Virus record (IMG/VR): IMGVR_UViG_3300035698_018475 | Coordinates: 60,323-124,322 of that record | Direction: 5' to 3' (one strand) | Source: a virus | DNA: 64,000 nucleotides | Shown: piece by piece, positions 49,962-57,902 of the stretch | Layout: the number at the start of each line of letters is the position of its first letter | How positions within the stretch are numbered: position 1 is the first letter of the stretch | Translations under genes and position numbers: made by a program | The notes under the pieces: model-generated | What the model was told of the DNA's origin: nothing | Databases searched by the model: none | Seen by the model: only the letters and a program-made list of their open reading frames with translations

Positions 49962-50087
49962 TTACTTACTCTTCCTCTTCATTTCGAACCCACAGCAATA
50001 TAGTTTTGGTGGATTCCCTTCAGTTCCTTTTGTTGTTCTTGTTTTGCGACATTTTGTACATTTAAGTACCATTACTTTTTGTTTCAC
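49962..50087 (-). CDS. Small zinc-finger-like protein (41 aa)
   Basis: GTG start at 50087 with TTAAAGGAGAAAACA upstream. Starts MKQKVMVLKCTKCRKTRTTK, ends YCCGFEMKRKSK. The CTKC and CCG residues could bind zinc. Basic overall. Stop TAA lies in the next start cassette. Confidence 0.6.
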   Translation of the reverse strand: MKQKVMVLKCTKCRKTRTTKGTEGNPPKLYCCGFEMKRKSK

Positions 50088-50157
50088 TGTTTTCTCCTTT
50101 AATTAACTACTAATTTTTGAAGTACCACTCTTTCCAGTAACTCACCCATTACCATTT

Positions 50158-50583
50158 TTAACCATTAAAGTTGGCCTTCTCAAAAGGTTTCAGTAATTTG
50201 ATAACTTCTTCCGGAAGTTTGGCTAACCAATTCTCTTCCAGGAATTTCTTATACTTGTCCAGCTCCGAAAGTTTATACCTTGGTGTTTTGTCGCAGGATT
50301 TTGATTCCACATAACCATCCACCTCGGCAATGCTTACTGTTCCAGTCCGCATCCCAGCCTGACTAGTAGTGTGGCAAAGGATAACCTCTTTCTCCCCATC
50401 AAAAAGACTGACAATAGTTGTATAACAAGTTCTGGTTATACAACCTTCGAACTCTTCTTCTCTCAGTTCGTTTCTTTTCTCCGGGGTATCAAACTTGGGA
50501 TTTATCCTGGAGTGAATCTGAATAACTCTTTCGACCATTTCGTCCGTTCTCGAATGAGTAAATTGTTGTGTTTTCATTTCCAT
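50158..50583 (-). CDS. Hypothetical protein
   Basis: 141 aa. Mixed alpha/beta: THSRTDEMVERVIQIHSRI, CYTTIVSLFDGEKEVILCHT, GTVSIAEVDGYVES and helical C-terminus. No family recognised. GGTAAGGAGAAAAAG upstream. It is the first gene behind the long leader that starts at promoter P4, so it is probably the gene regulated by that leader. Confidence 0.6.
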   Translation of the reverse strand: MEMKTQQFTHSRTDEMVERVIQIHSRINPKFDTPEKRNELREEEFEGCITRTCYTTIVSLFDGEKEVILCHTTSQAGMRTGTVSIAEVDGYVESKSCDKTPRYKLSELDKYKKFLEENWLAKLPEEVIKLLKPFEKANFNG

Positions 50584-50908
50584 ACTTTTTCTCCTTACCT
50601 AAAATTTTGAAATTATAGGCAAGCTACTGGAAAGAGTAATACTTCTGATTCATATAAAATAGTTACCTGCTTCCTAGAGTGGTAACTAATTTTATCAGAT
50701 CTGATTGATATTACTTTGCTTTTCCCTGCGGGTGAACTCCTCAACCTCCAGGCCCGTAATAGACTTATTGGTCTTGCTATTAGACCACCTGGCTAGCTAC
50801 TGGCTTTTAACCCAGTTCCCGCTTCTCATCCACCGAATGGTATTTGGGTGTTTTGCACCATCCGGGAACTCTATTTAGTTGTCAAAGAGCAATTAGCGTT
50901 ACACCTTA
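50584..50908 (-). ncRNA. Long structured 5' leader or small RNA, about 320 nt
   Basis: Between promoter P4 and the gene at 50583 is a stretch of no gene with visibly higher GC than its surroundings. Reading 5' to 3' on the minus strand: AGTTCCCG (50863-50870) pairs with CGGGAACT (50814-50821), 8 bp, enclosing a smaller hairpin; ACTGG pairs with CCAGT (50799-50803 with 50812-50816), competing for 3 nt with the first stem; CCAGG/CCTGG (50788-50792 with 50748-50752) encloses TGGTC/GACCA (50783-50787 with 50769-50773); AGTTACC/GGTAACT (50681-50687 with 50661-50667). Overlapping stems suggest a switch. No tRNA, known riboswitch or protein motif is recognised. Confidence 0.5.
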
Positions 50909-50937
50909 ATTATAGCATATACTTTTATAAAAGTCAA
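50909..50937 (-). promoter_or_regulatory. Sigma70-type promoter P4 with perfect 14-bp palindrome
   Basis: Minus strand: -35 TTGACT (50932-50937), 17-nt spacer, -10 TATAAT (50909-50914). Palindrome ACTTTTATAAAAGT at 50921-50934. It reads into the structured leader and the small-gene block. Confidence 0.75.
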
Positions 50938-50950
50938 GGAAAAAATGGGT

Positions 50951-51070
50951 TTTTAACTCCTTATATAGCAAGGGTTTAGAGAAAATGATGAATTTTTCTT
51001 ACCTACTTTTACCGGGTATTTTGAAGGAATAACGGGGTTTATAACTCCTTATTTTATAAGGGGTTATAAG
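50951..51070. repeat. Dispersed palindromic repeat, copies C and D
   Basis: Copies at 50951-50982 and 51039-51070, the same scheme as 14771-14852: TTTTAACTCCTTATATAGCAAGGG and TTATAACTCCTTATTTTATAAGG. D overlaps the folE stop. C is followed by TAGAGA, like copies A and B. No gene lies between them (50983-51038). Likely terminator-like or mobile palindromes. Confidence 0.6.
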
Positions 51071-51615
51071 GACAGGAATTCATTTCTCACTTTGGGGTCG
51101 TCCCGGAATACTCCTAACAAACAACTTGTTGTGGTTATGGAGCCCGGTTTTTGCACTCCTCTTATGGCCATGCAGAGATGTTCTGCTTCGAGAATTACTC
51201 CCACTCCAAGAGGGCATAACTCATTTTGAATAGCTTCAGCCACCTTATAGGTCAGTCTCTCTTGTATTTGTAATCTCTTTGCAAAGCAATCCAATACCCG
51301 GGCCAGTTTGGACAATCCAATTAGGGTGCCACCCGGGATGTACCCGATCTTGGCTGTTCCTCTGAAAGGCAGCAAGTGGTGGGAACATAGGGAAGTAAAT
51401 GTTATATCCTTAATTACCACCATTTCATCACAGGGATCCTTAAATTTAGTACTCATAATATCAGATAGGTTCATGCTATACCCGGATAAAAAGGATTCTG
51501 TCCAGGCTTTGACCACTCTTGCCGGAGTATTTTTCAGGTGTTGATCTTCCATATTAAACAGTCCGGTTTCACATAGAAAATTCCTAATCGCGTTTTCCAT
51601 TCTTTGCTTGTTCAT
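51064..51615 (-). CDS. folE: GTP cyclohydrolase I (FolE)
   Basis: 183 aa, about the length of bacterial FolE. It turns GTP to 7,8-dihydroneopterin triphosphate, the first step of 7-deazaguanine synthesis. Zinc and active-site residues are present: SLCSHHLLPF (Cys 77, His 80), IGLSKLARVLDCFAKRLQ, QERLT, and EAEHLCMAIRGVQKPGS (Cys 148). AAAGGAGTAAC precedes the ATG. It overlaps the MazG-like gene by 32 nt. QueE and a DpdA-like protein lie 9 kb away on the other strand, so the three form a deazaguanine route. Confidence 0.93.
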   Translation of the reverse strand: MNKQRMENAIRNFLCETGLFNMEDQHLKNTPARVVKAWTESFLSGYSMNLSDIMSTKFKDPCDEMVVIKDITFTSLCSHHLLPFRGTAKIGYIPGGTLIGLSKLARVLDCFAKRLQIQERLTYKVAEAIQNELCPLGVGVILEAEHLCMAIRGVQKPGSITTTSCLLGVFRDDPKVRNEFLSL

Positions 51616-52012
51616 TTGTTACTCCTTTCAGTAACCAACTTAAATCTACGGGTTTATAGGTATCAGGTTTTAGTACTTTTCCACCAGCATCCTTATGTAT
51701 CTTCCCATCGGGGAAGATCTTGGTCATATTGGATATATGTATTTGTCTAAATATCTCTTGTATGGGTAAACCCATTTCTGTAGCCATTCCAAAGGTTACA
51801 TATAGAAGATCCCCCAGTGCGTCTGCAATTCCAATCAAATCCTTCTCTCTTACAGCATCAGCCAGTTCCCCTGCTTCAGACATTATAAGAGATAGTCTTC
51901 GTATCATATCTTCTGCAGGAATGAGAGTAGGTTTACTCGCTATTGGAACTTCAAAGTGTTTGTGAAATTCTAACATCTTAACTTCAAAACTAGTTACGAA
52001 TCTACCTTTCAT
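51584..52012 (-). CDS. MazG-like nucleotide pyrophosphohydrolase
   Basis: 142 aa. Two metal-binding segments typical of the MazG/HisE all-helix fold: LSLIMSEAGELADAVREKD (ExxE) and GIADALGDLLYVTFGMATE (DxxxD/ExxD). The remaining part (FPDGKIHKDAGGKVLKPD) matches phage MazG-like proteins. It should hydrolyse NTPs to NMPs, possibly clearing nucleotides or alarmones. It overlaps the primase stop by 4 nt. Confidence 0.8.
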   Translation of the reverse strand: MKGRFVTSFEVKMLEFHKHFEVPIASKPTLIPAEDMIRRLSLIMSEAGELADAVREKDLIGIADALGDLLYVTFGMATEMGLPIQEIFRQIHISNMTKIFPDGKIHKDAGGKVLKPDTYKPVDLSWLLKGVTNEQAKNGKRD

Positions 52013-52953
52013 AATCTCTCCGTGCTTTCTATAAGGCCCATCAACTTATTTCTACCATAGTCCTTACCATAACTATCAGGATCGTGCCCCGTTGGAAAGT
52101 GAACTACCTTTATAATATCTACGAAAGGTTGAAACATTTTAGCCATCTTTCGGGCTTTGAAATAAGCATCCGAATCCCAGGCAAGTACAAGTTCTTCCGG
52201 GTTGTAATCCAGAATAAGTCTTTTCTGTACTTTTGTAATGTGGATCCCAAAGGTACAAACTGCATCCTTTCCTATCCTCCATGCATCAAATACTCCTTCG
52301 GTTATAATTATTCTGTCATTTTTTAGAGAGTCAAAGTTGTATAGATATTGGTTAATCCCGGATGAAAGATGTTTATGTTTTACTCTTGCAGTTCCTGTCA
52401 TATCTGTTCCAGTGAATGATACCAGTTTATATTTATAAATAACCGGGATTATCATTCGGTTCATCCACTTCCCGGCCCTACAGTAATGGCATAGATAGTA
52501 TTCACATTTTGTTAAAGTGAAGTCCCTTTCAGATAGGAACTTGTCTAGCAGAGGAAGTGATGTATCTTCTGTTATAGGATAGCAAAATTTAGGCATATTT
52601 ATTGGTTCAAATTTCTCTCTCCCCTCTTGCGTATCCTCCTCCTCGGTTATTCCCCGTATTCTATCAAGAGCGGGTATACCACTTACAGTTTTTGCTCCTA
52701 CTGCCTGGACATATTCCTCCCAGGATATACCCATCACTTCCTGTAATAGATCGAATAGTTCTCCATTCGCATCGCACTTCCAGCAAGTGTAGTATCCCCT
52801 TTTCCTATGAATTCCCAGGTGGTTGGAATCATCACTACAGAATGGGCAGGTCATTCCATAGAATTTGTCACCTATGTTCTTCCCACGTTCCAGGTATGGG
52901 ATTTCATAAAAGTCCAACAGTTCTTTTACTTTATCTTCGTTAAGTGGTTCCAT
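52009..52953 (-). CDS. DnaG-like DNA primase (zinc finger plus Toprim)
   Basis: 314 aa. An N-terminal CHC2-type zinc finger: CPFCSDD, then YYTCWKCDANGELFDLL. The Toprim fold follows: RIIITEGVFDAWRIG, VLAWDSDAYFKARKMAK, with Glu and DSD acidic residues. VVHFPTGHDPDSYGKD ends it. A short primase typical of phages, which makes primers for the replisome. The MazG-like gene overlaps its stop. Confidence 0.9.
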   Translation of the reverse strand: MEPLNEDKVKELLDFYEIPYLERGKNIGDKFYGMTCPFCSDDSNHLGIHRKRGYYTCWKCDANGELFDLLQEVMGISWEEYVQAVGAKTVSGIPALDRIRGITEEEDTQEGREKFEPINMPKFCYPITEDTSLPLLDKFLSERDFTLTKCEYYLCHYCRAGKWMNRMIIPVIYKYKLVSFTGTDMTGTARVKHKHLSSGINQYLYNFDSLKNDRIIITEGVFDAWRIGKDAVCTFGIHITKVQKRLILDYNPEELVLAWDSDAYFKARKMAKMFQPFVDIIKVVHFPTGHDPDSYGKDYGRNKLMGLIESTERL

Positions 52954-52961
52954 TTCGTTTC

Positions 52962-53168
52962 TTAACTCTTAAGTTTATCTCTTATCTCTGCTGTCTTCTT
53001 TGTCACCTTAAAACCACACCTTACACATTTTTTTCTATGTCCCTTAGGTACTCTAAATGCTCTACCACTTGGAGTATATCTAACCATGTAAATTTCACTC
53101 CAATCAGAGAATTCATGTTGACAGGTTTTTTTGTTAATAAATAATTGTTTCACAGTTAAGAAATTCAT
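52962..53168 (-). CDS. Small zinc-finger-like protein
   Basis: 68 aa, with CQHEFSDW and CVRCGFK providing Cys/His residues for zinc, and a basic C-terminus. Starts MNFLTVKQLF. Weak ribosome site (AAGGGTAAAAA). Function unknown. Confidence 0.55.
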   Translation of the reverse strand: MNFLTVKQLFINKKTCQHEFSDWSEIYMVRYTPSGRAFRVPKGHRKKCVRCGFKVTKKTAEIRDKLKS

Positions 53169-53193
53169 TTTTTACCCTTTCATTCACTTTAAT

Positions 53194-53604
53194 TTATTTT
53201 ATGCCTAACAATTCATATATTTGTTGAATACTTCCTTCTGGATCATCCTGATTAAACCTGAACCCCTTATTATCCACATACAATTCAGCCACAGGCTTAA
53301 AGTTGTTGGAATAATCAGGATTGTGCTTAGTGCTATTCACAGAATCAAACTCAAACCCATTTACTTTCAACCACATGATTATATTTGCATCAACCTCTCT
53401 ACAAGTATAGAGAAATACTTTATAACCATTTTCCCTCAAAAGTCGAGTACATTTGGCCACTCCCGGAACTAGGGGCCCAAAAGTGTTGAGTTTTAACTCT
53501 TGATCAAATTTACAACAAACTCCATCAAAATCAAATCCCACCCACTTATCTTCCTTTTCATGTATAAGTCTGTAGGGTATATTTTTATCTAAGAGCATTT
53601 TCAT
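53194..53604 (-). CDS. HAD-like phosphatase/nucleotidase
   Basis: 136 aa. WVGFDFDGVCCKFD holds the HAD motif I (DFDG), FLYTCR is motif II, and HNPDYSNNFKPVAELYVDNKG plus DDPEG fit motifs III and IV. A small cap-less HAD protein, perhaps a nucleotide phosphatase, as common in phages. Target unknown. Confidence 0.7.
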   Translation of the reverse strand: MKMLLDKNIPYRLIHEKEDKWVGFDFDGVCCKFDQELKLNTFGPLVPGVAKCTRLLRENGYKVFLYTCREVDANIIMWLKVNGFEFDSVNSTKHNPDYSNNFKPVAELYVDNKGFRFNQDDPEGSIQQIYELLGIK

Positions 53605-53619
53605 TTTCTCTTTTTGTTA

Positions 53620-53937
53620 CTATTGGTCTCTAGGAGGTAAAACTCCAGTCAGGTCCACATAGCCTAGAAATATAATTTCACAGATAATTTCCCAAAACTG
53701 TTTTGTAATATTCAATCCACCAGCACCATCTTCTATATGTCCGGCCTTTCTCCATTTTTCTAGTACGTTGCGGTCGTCCTGATTCAAGTGTTGTGGATTT
53801 ATTCGTTGTTCATTCGTCATCGTGTACTGAATATATGGCATCAACCGCAGTTCAGTTTGGTCAATTTCATAACCTAATAGTAATTTTGATGCTTTTTTAA
53901 TTCTTTTTGTTAACTGTCCTCTTTTTTGTTCACTCAT
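53620..53937 (-). CDS. Small hypothetical protein
   Basis: 105 aa. Basic helical N-terminus (RGQLTKRIKKASKLLLGYE) and ELRLMPYIQYTMTNEQRIN; the second part contains WRKAGHIEDGAGGLNITKQFW. Possibly a DNA-binding or helicase-associated factor. GAGATAAT upstream. Confidence 0.55.
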   Translation of the reverse strand: MSEQKRGQLTKRIKKASKLLLGYEIDQTELRLMPYIQYTMTNEQRINPQHLNQDDRNVLEKWRKAGHIEDGAGGLNITKQFWEIICEIIFLGYVDLTGVLPPRDQ

Positions 53938-53949
53938 TATTATCTCCTT

Positions 53950-54240
53950 CTACTTCCTCCTATGCCTATGCCGTATGTATTCAATCCAATCACCTTTGTG
54001 ACCTATTCGATCCAAGTACTCTTCCCATATAGTCCTACTGTATGCTATTTGTTCCATTCGTAGTATTTGTTCTTTACTCCATCCTCTTTGTAACAATCTT
54101 CTCTTAAAGTCACCCAGTAGTTCCAGAGGATTCTGTTTTAAGAGATGTCCAATATTTGCCAAATCTCTGAGATGTTGTATAACTGCTTTCATATCTCTTA
54201 GGTTAACATAACATACTGGCTTCTTCCTACGGACTATCAA
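53950..54240 (-). CDS. Small basic hypothetical protein
   Basis: 96 aa from TTG 54240, which follows AAGGGGGCG closely and overlaps the helicase stop by 14 nt. RKKPVCYVNLRDMKAV, then helical with a C-terminal RHRHRRK tail. Probably nucleic-acid binding. Family unknown. Confidence 0.55.
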   Translation of the reverse strand: MIVRRKKPVCYVNLRDMKAVIQHLRDLANIGHLLKQNPLELLGDFKRRLLQRGWSKEQILRMEQIAYSRTIWEEYLDRIGHKGDWIEYIRHRHRRK

Positions 54241-55945
54241 TTACGCCCCCTTTCTGTTTTATGTAATCCAGAACGATCTTAGCTGCGTGAATTTCATTTT
54301 CCCTCTGTTTGGGAGCCTGCTCCTCCAGAGAACCTTTAGTTATCAGATCTATTATAAGACAAGTCTTCTCCTGTTTGGCCCTAATTATTCTTCCCTCACA
54401 TTGATCCCTCACAAGACCATTGCTTGTCTGATGGAAGAATATAATGGTAGAAGCTACTATTAACTCCCAACTCTCAGAGGCACAAGAGTCTTGTCCCAGT
54501 AAGATATTGGTCTTTTTATTATCCTTAAACCTCTTGAAGTTCTCGGATCGGTCTGTTTTTGAATCACTTCCCCTTATTGTGGTATATGGTATTTTACTTT
54601 TCTTCAACCACTCTTCCAGCATATCTCCCTCCTCAAGGTAAGAGAAGAATATGATGGCCTTTCCTTCCACTTCTTGTAGTATATATCCCAACTCCTGTAA
54701 CTTATTTGATTTCATCCTAATTGCCGTTCGTTCTTCATTAGGTGGTGAAGTATATATAAATCCACTGGCCAGTTGTTTTAGTTTATGGGTTTTTGTCAAT
54801 ACATTCCCTATATTTACCACCAGGTTATCTATAAGTTTTTGTTCCCATTTTATCTGTTCTTTCGTCATCATTACTGTTTTAGTCTGTCTGATCACTGGAG
54901 GAAGATCTATACATTCTCCCTTCTCATAACTTATACAGGAGGTAGATATTCTTCCCAGTATTTTCTCTTCATTCTTCTTACTCTTCAACTTCCAGTCAAA
55001 CCCATATTTCCTGAAGTAAGCATTTCTGAATTGAAAGAAATTGTTGCCCAAAGATGCTCCCAAATCTATCACCCTCATTATATTCCATAATTGTAACAGA
55101 TTATTATCCACACTCTTTTTCCTACAGGGGGATCCAGTGAGTCCTATAACTTTCTGGGCTCTCCAGGATAATTCATAGGCCAGTTTGGATTGTACTGTAT
55201 CACTACTTGATACTCTATGGATCTCATCAAATATGATACAATCAAAACGATCGGTTATAGAAGAGTGATTGATCTTCCACTTTTTTAGTAGGTGAAAATC
55301 TTGTAGAGAAATGGTTACCTCTTCCTTTTCCTCCTCTATGGTTAGTATAACAATTACAGAATCCTTATCGGGGAAATTTTTAACTATCCCTTTTTTACCA
55401 TTATATTTCTTATACTGTTCTCCAACGATCTTACCTTCTTTACCAATGTCTTCTTTAAGTCCTTTGGATGGACCTCCCACTTCTTGCTGCCCGAATAATA
55501 CTTTCAAGCCCTCGTAGTTGACTATGTAATAGTCATAGTCCTCTTCCATCAGTTGTTTTCTATCTGATGCCGATCCTGTTAAAGTCACGTAAGAGAAGTC
55601 TGTATATTTCTCCAAGTCTCGGATCCATCCATCAAAGGATGCATAAGGACCTACCACCAGGGTTCTTAATGGTTCCCATATCCAGGAAGTCCATATCCCG
55701 GCCAGAGTCTTACCAGTACCAATTCCATGGGGGAATAACACCCGGTTCTTCTCTGATGCAAAAGCTATGGAGGTATATTGATGAAGCATGGGTTTTGTGT
55801 ATTTGAATAGTGTGGGAGATACATCTTGGAATAGATCTTCCAATTCTGGGAGAGATAGTAGTTTGTAGTCAAACTTTTTTGGTATCTTTCTTGTGGTATG
55901 TCGAGTCCTTCGGACCTTACCACTTTTATCCCTGGTTATTCCCAT
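54227..55945 (-). CDS. SNF2/superfamily II helicase with inserted domain
   Basis: 572 aa. Motif I FPHGIGTGKT (72-80), motif II FDEIH (239-243), motif III LTGSPC (about 265), and C-terminal IIFFSYLEEGD, DQCEGRIIRAKQE (motif VI). Between motif Ia and II, about 150-225, is an insertion with GKKGIVKNFPDKDSVIVILTI, an SH3/KOW-like beta pattern. It could remodel DNA-protein complexes or open replication/transcription bubbles, like phage UvsW- or SNF2-type proteins. Confidence 0.85.
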   Translation of the reverse strand: MGITRDKSGKVRRTRHTTRKIPKKFDYKLLSLPELEDLFQDVSPTLFKYTKPMLHQYTSIAFASEKNRVLFPHGIGTGKTLAGIWTSWIWEPLRTLVVGPYASFDGWIRDLEKYTDFSYVTLTGSASDRKQLMEEDYDYYIVNYEGLKVLFGQQEVGGPSKGLKEDIGKEGKIVGEQYKKYNGKKGIVKNFPDKDSVIVILTIEEEKEEVTISLQDFHLLKKWKINHSSITDRFDCIIFDEIHRVSSSDTVQSKLAYELSWRAQKVIGLTGSPCRKKSVDNNLLQLWNIMRVIDLGASLGNNFFQFRNAYFRKYGFDWKLKSKKNEEKILGRISTSCISYEKGECIDLPPVIRQTKTVMMTKEQIKWEQKLIDNLVVNIGNVLTKTHKLKQLASGFIYTSPPNEERTAIRMKSNKLQELGYILQEVEGKAIIFFSYLEEGDMLEEWLKKSKIPYTTIRGSDSKTDRSENFKRFKDNKKTNILLGQDSCASESWELIVASTIIFFHQTSNGLVRDQCEGRIIRAKQEKTCLIIDLITKGSLEEQAPKQRENEIHAAKIVLDYIKQKGGVIDSP

Positions 55946-56235
55946 CTATGGGTACTCCTATTTTTTATGTTCAGTTGAAGTGAGGTACGTTGTTGTTTTT
56001 CATTATTTAATGTTATGTACATTACTATCTGTTTTATTAGTCGTTTCTGTGTCAGTTCTTTTAATGCTCTATAGTAAGTTCTTTCAGCCATACCTATTTT
56101 TCTTTTTATAATTTTACTGTGGGTTGTGATTATAGTACTTCTACCATGCGCTTGTGCGTAAATCCAACCATAGAGTATCTTACTACAAGTTCTTAAATCG
56201 GTTCTTCTTAAAATCCAATCTGGTATCATAACCAT
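55936..56235 (-). CDS. HTH replication-initiator-like protein
   Basis: 99 aa. IPDWILRRTDLRTCSKILYGW and GMAERTYYRALKELTQKRLI are a winged-helix type layout of phage replication initiators/loaders. AAGGAATAAAAT precedes the ATG. It overlaps the helicase start by 10 nt. Confidence 0.6.
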   Translation of the reverse strand: MVMIPDWILRRTDLRTCSKILYGWIYAQAHGRSTIITTHSKIIKRKIGMAERTYYRALKELTQKRLIKQIVMYITLNNEKQQRTSLQLNIKNRSTHRWE

Positions 56236-56248
56236 ATTATTTTATTCC

Positions 56249-56491
56249 TTATTTCATTCCTGATAATTTAGACACTACTCCTTGTAACGTACTTTGTGCT
56301 TCAAGCAAACTCTGTATCTTATCATGGGCATAAGTTACTGACTTTTTAAGCTTTTTCTGTTCAATAAGTAGATTCCACAAACAGATTCTTTGATCAGTGT
56401 GGCATCTAACATTATTTGTACCTTGTAAAGTAATAACACTGATCGATTCATTACTAAAAAATTCTTGTCCACAAATAGCACATTCATTCAT
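56249..56491 (-). CDS. Small zinc-finger and coiled-coil protein
   Basis: 80 aa. N-terminal CAICGQEF, then CHTDQRIC gives a Cys/His cluster (4-36); the rest is one coiled coil (KKLKKSVTYAHDKIQSLLEA). It follows the DnaB-like gene with a 2-nt gap and GATGGAGAT, so it may be a replisome partner. Confidence 0.6.
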   Translation of the reverse strand: MNECAICGQEFFSNESISVITLQGTNNVRCHTDQRICLWNLLIEQKKLKKSVTYAHDKIQSLLEAQSTLQGVVSKLSGMK

Positions 56492-56493
56492 AA

Positions 56494-57897
56494 CTAATCT
56501 CCATCATCTTGATCATCATCTTCATTTTTCTTCTTCTTCTTCCCATCTTGGGGAAACCACGAATCGGTACAGAATTGTCCAATATCCAGATTCTGTTTAA
56601 TCATACATCCTCTACCTTGTTGAACGGATCTACCACCCAGGATCCAGACTCTCATCTCTTCTTGCCGTTCTTGATGTTCGGTGTTAGATATTGCCAGGAC
56701 CATATCCACATTTCCCAGTTTTCTTATATCTTCGGCAAAGTCCGATTGTTTTAACACAGCTTTTTGTAAGGCACTTCTTGTAGCTTGACTGACGCAGACT
56801 GTTAGTATATTTCTTTCGTCTGCTATTTTCTTATGATCTATGTATATTTTGTTGATCTCTTCTCTTCTGTTTGAGGTGGATATGGACATGATATCCGGGT
56901 AATCATTGATAAGCATATCTGGGATAAAGTTATGGTAAGTCTCCAGATAATTCAAATACCTTTCAATTTCCATCATAGTACAAGTACCCATAGGATACTT
57001 CTTAATTATTAGTCTTCCACCAAACCTTTTCCAAGTCTTTCTCACTCTTTTCACTTCTTGGGCATTATATATGGATTTAACTTTTATTGTTTTTTGTCTA
57101 CAGATGGATCCTTTGTCCGTCATTTCTGTTATTTTAATAGAATTAACACCTTCGTTGTCCACCAGTCCACCTAACATCCTGTCATATCTTTCCTCAACCT
57201 CTTCTTGTTTCATTTCATGGGATATATGAAGAACATTCATACTTCTAAGTAGAGTGTGTTTTGCCAAGTGACCTACACACCAACTCTTTTTACCCTTGTA
57301 TCCCCCTAACACACAAATAAACCAACCTCTTTTCAATCCTCCCCTTAGAAGTAGATCTATCTTTTCTATCCCAGTGGGGAATAATACTTCCCCCAAATCA
57401 GTGTGGTAATAGGTTGGAGTATCATTCTCAAAGTACTCCAACCCCAGATTTTCTTGTTCTACCCCTGCACGAAGTGCTTCATGCATTAAGTACCGGGCTT
57501 CCTGGAACTTCCCTTTATCAACCAGTTTCACAAAATCTACCGCAGCCTCTTCAAAAGTCCTGGCCCGGACAAAATCTGATATTGTGTGTAGTACATAGTC
57601 AACATTTGGTGGATCCAGGGAAGCTATTTTCTTGATATAATCTGTATAGAGTTTGCGGTCTTCCGGGTCTTTACTTTTTATTCTCCGGAATAGTTCATCA
57701 TGAAGATGATTCTCCGGGGCTTTCTCAAACTGGTCAAAATAGTTATAGCACAGAGTAACAATAGTTGCAGTTACTTCAGAAGTAAAGTAATTGCTGGGTA
57801 CCGAACCCCTGACCAGTTTCAGGAATTCCTTGCTCATTACTGCCAGGTGTACAAAGCAGTCTTGAATATGTTGGTTAATTACTGATTGTTGTGCCAT
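56494..57897 (-). CDS. DnaB-like replicative helicase
   Basis: 467 aa, the usual DnaB size. An N-terminal helical domain (to about 150), then a RecA-fold. Walker A is LGGYKGKKSW (197-206), with Lys where the standard has Gly before KS; the catalytic Lys-Ser are present. Further RecA elements: NVLHISHEMKQEEVEERYDRM, MLINDYPDIMSI (Walker B-like), TVCVSQATRSA. C-terminal acidic tail (DDDQDDGD). It should unwind at the fork and be loaded by the initiators nearby. Confidence 0.85.
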   Translation of the reverse strand: MAQQSVINQHIQDCFVHLAVMSKEFLKLVRGSVPSNYFTSEVTATIVTLCYNYFDQFEKAPENHLHDELFRRIKSKDPEDRKLYTDYIKKIASLDPPNVDYVLHTISDFVRARTFEEAAVDFVKLVDKGKFQEARYLMHEALRAGVEQENLGLEYFENDTPTYYHTDLGEVLFPTGIEKIDLLLRGGLKRGWFICVLGGYKGKKSWCVGHLAKHTLLRSMNVLHISHEMKQEEVEERYDRMLGGLVDNEGVNSIKITEMTDKGSICRQKTIKVKSIYNAQEVKRVRKTWKRFGGRLIIKKYPMGTCTMMEIERYLNYLETYHNFIPDMLINDYPDIMSISTSNRREEINKIYIDHKKIADERNILTVCVSQATRSALQKAVLKQSDFAEDIRKLGNVDMVLAISNTEHQERQEEMRVWILGGRSVQQGRGCMIKQNLDIGQFCTDSWFPQDGKKKKKNEDDDQDDGD

Positions 57898-57902
57898 TAG
57901 AG

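Noticed and set aside
50701-50870. Possible tRNA in the long leader
   Set aside because: There is no T-arm with GTTCNANNC and the stems do not give a cloverleaf; the ACTGG/CCAGT stem was first taken for an anticodon arm.
52602-52943. 113-aa frame on the plus strand within the primase
   Set aside because: Antisense to the zinc finger of the primase and no ribosome site.
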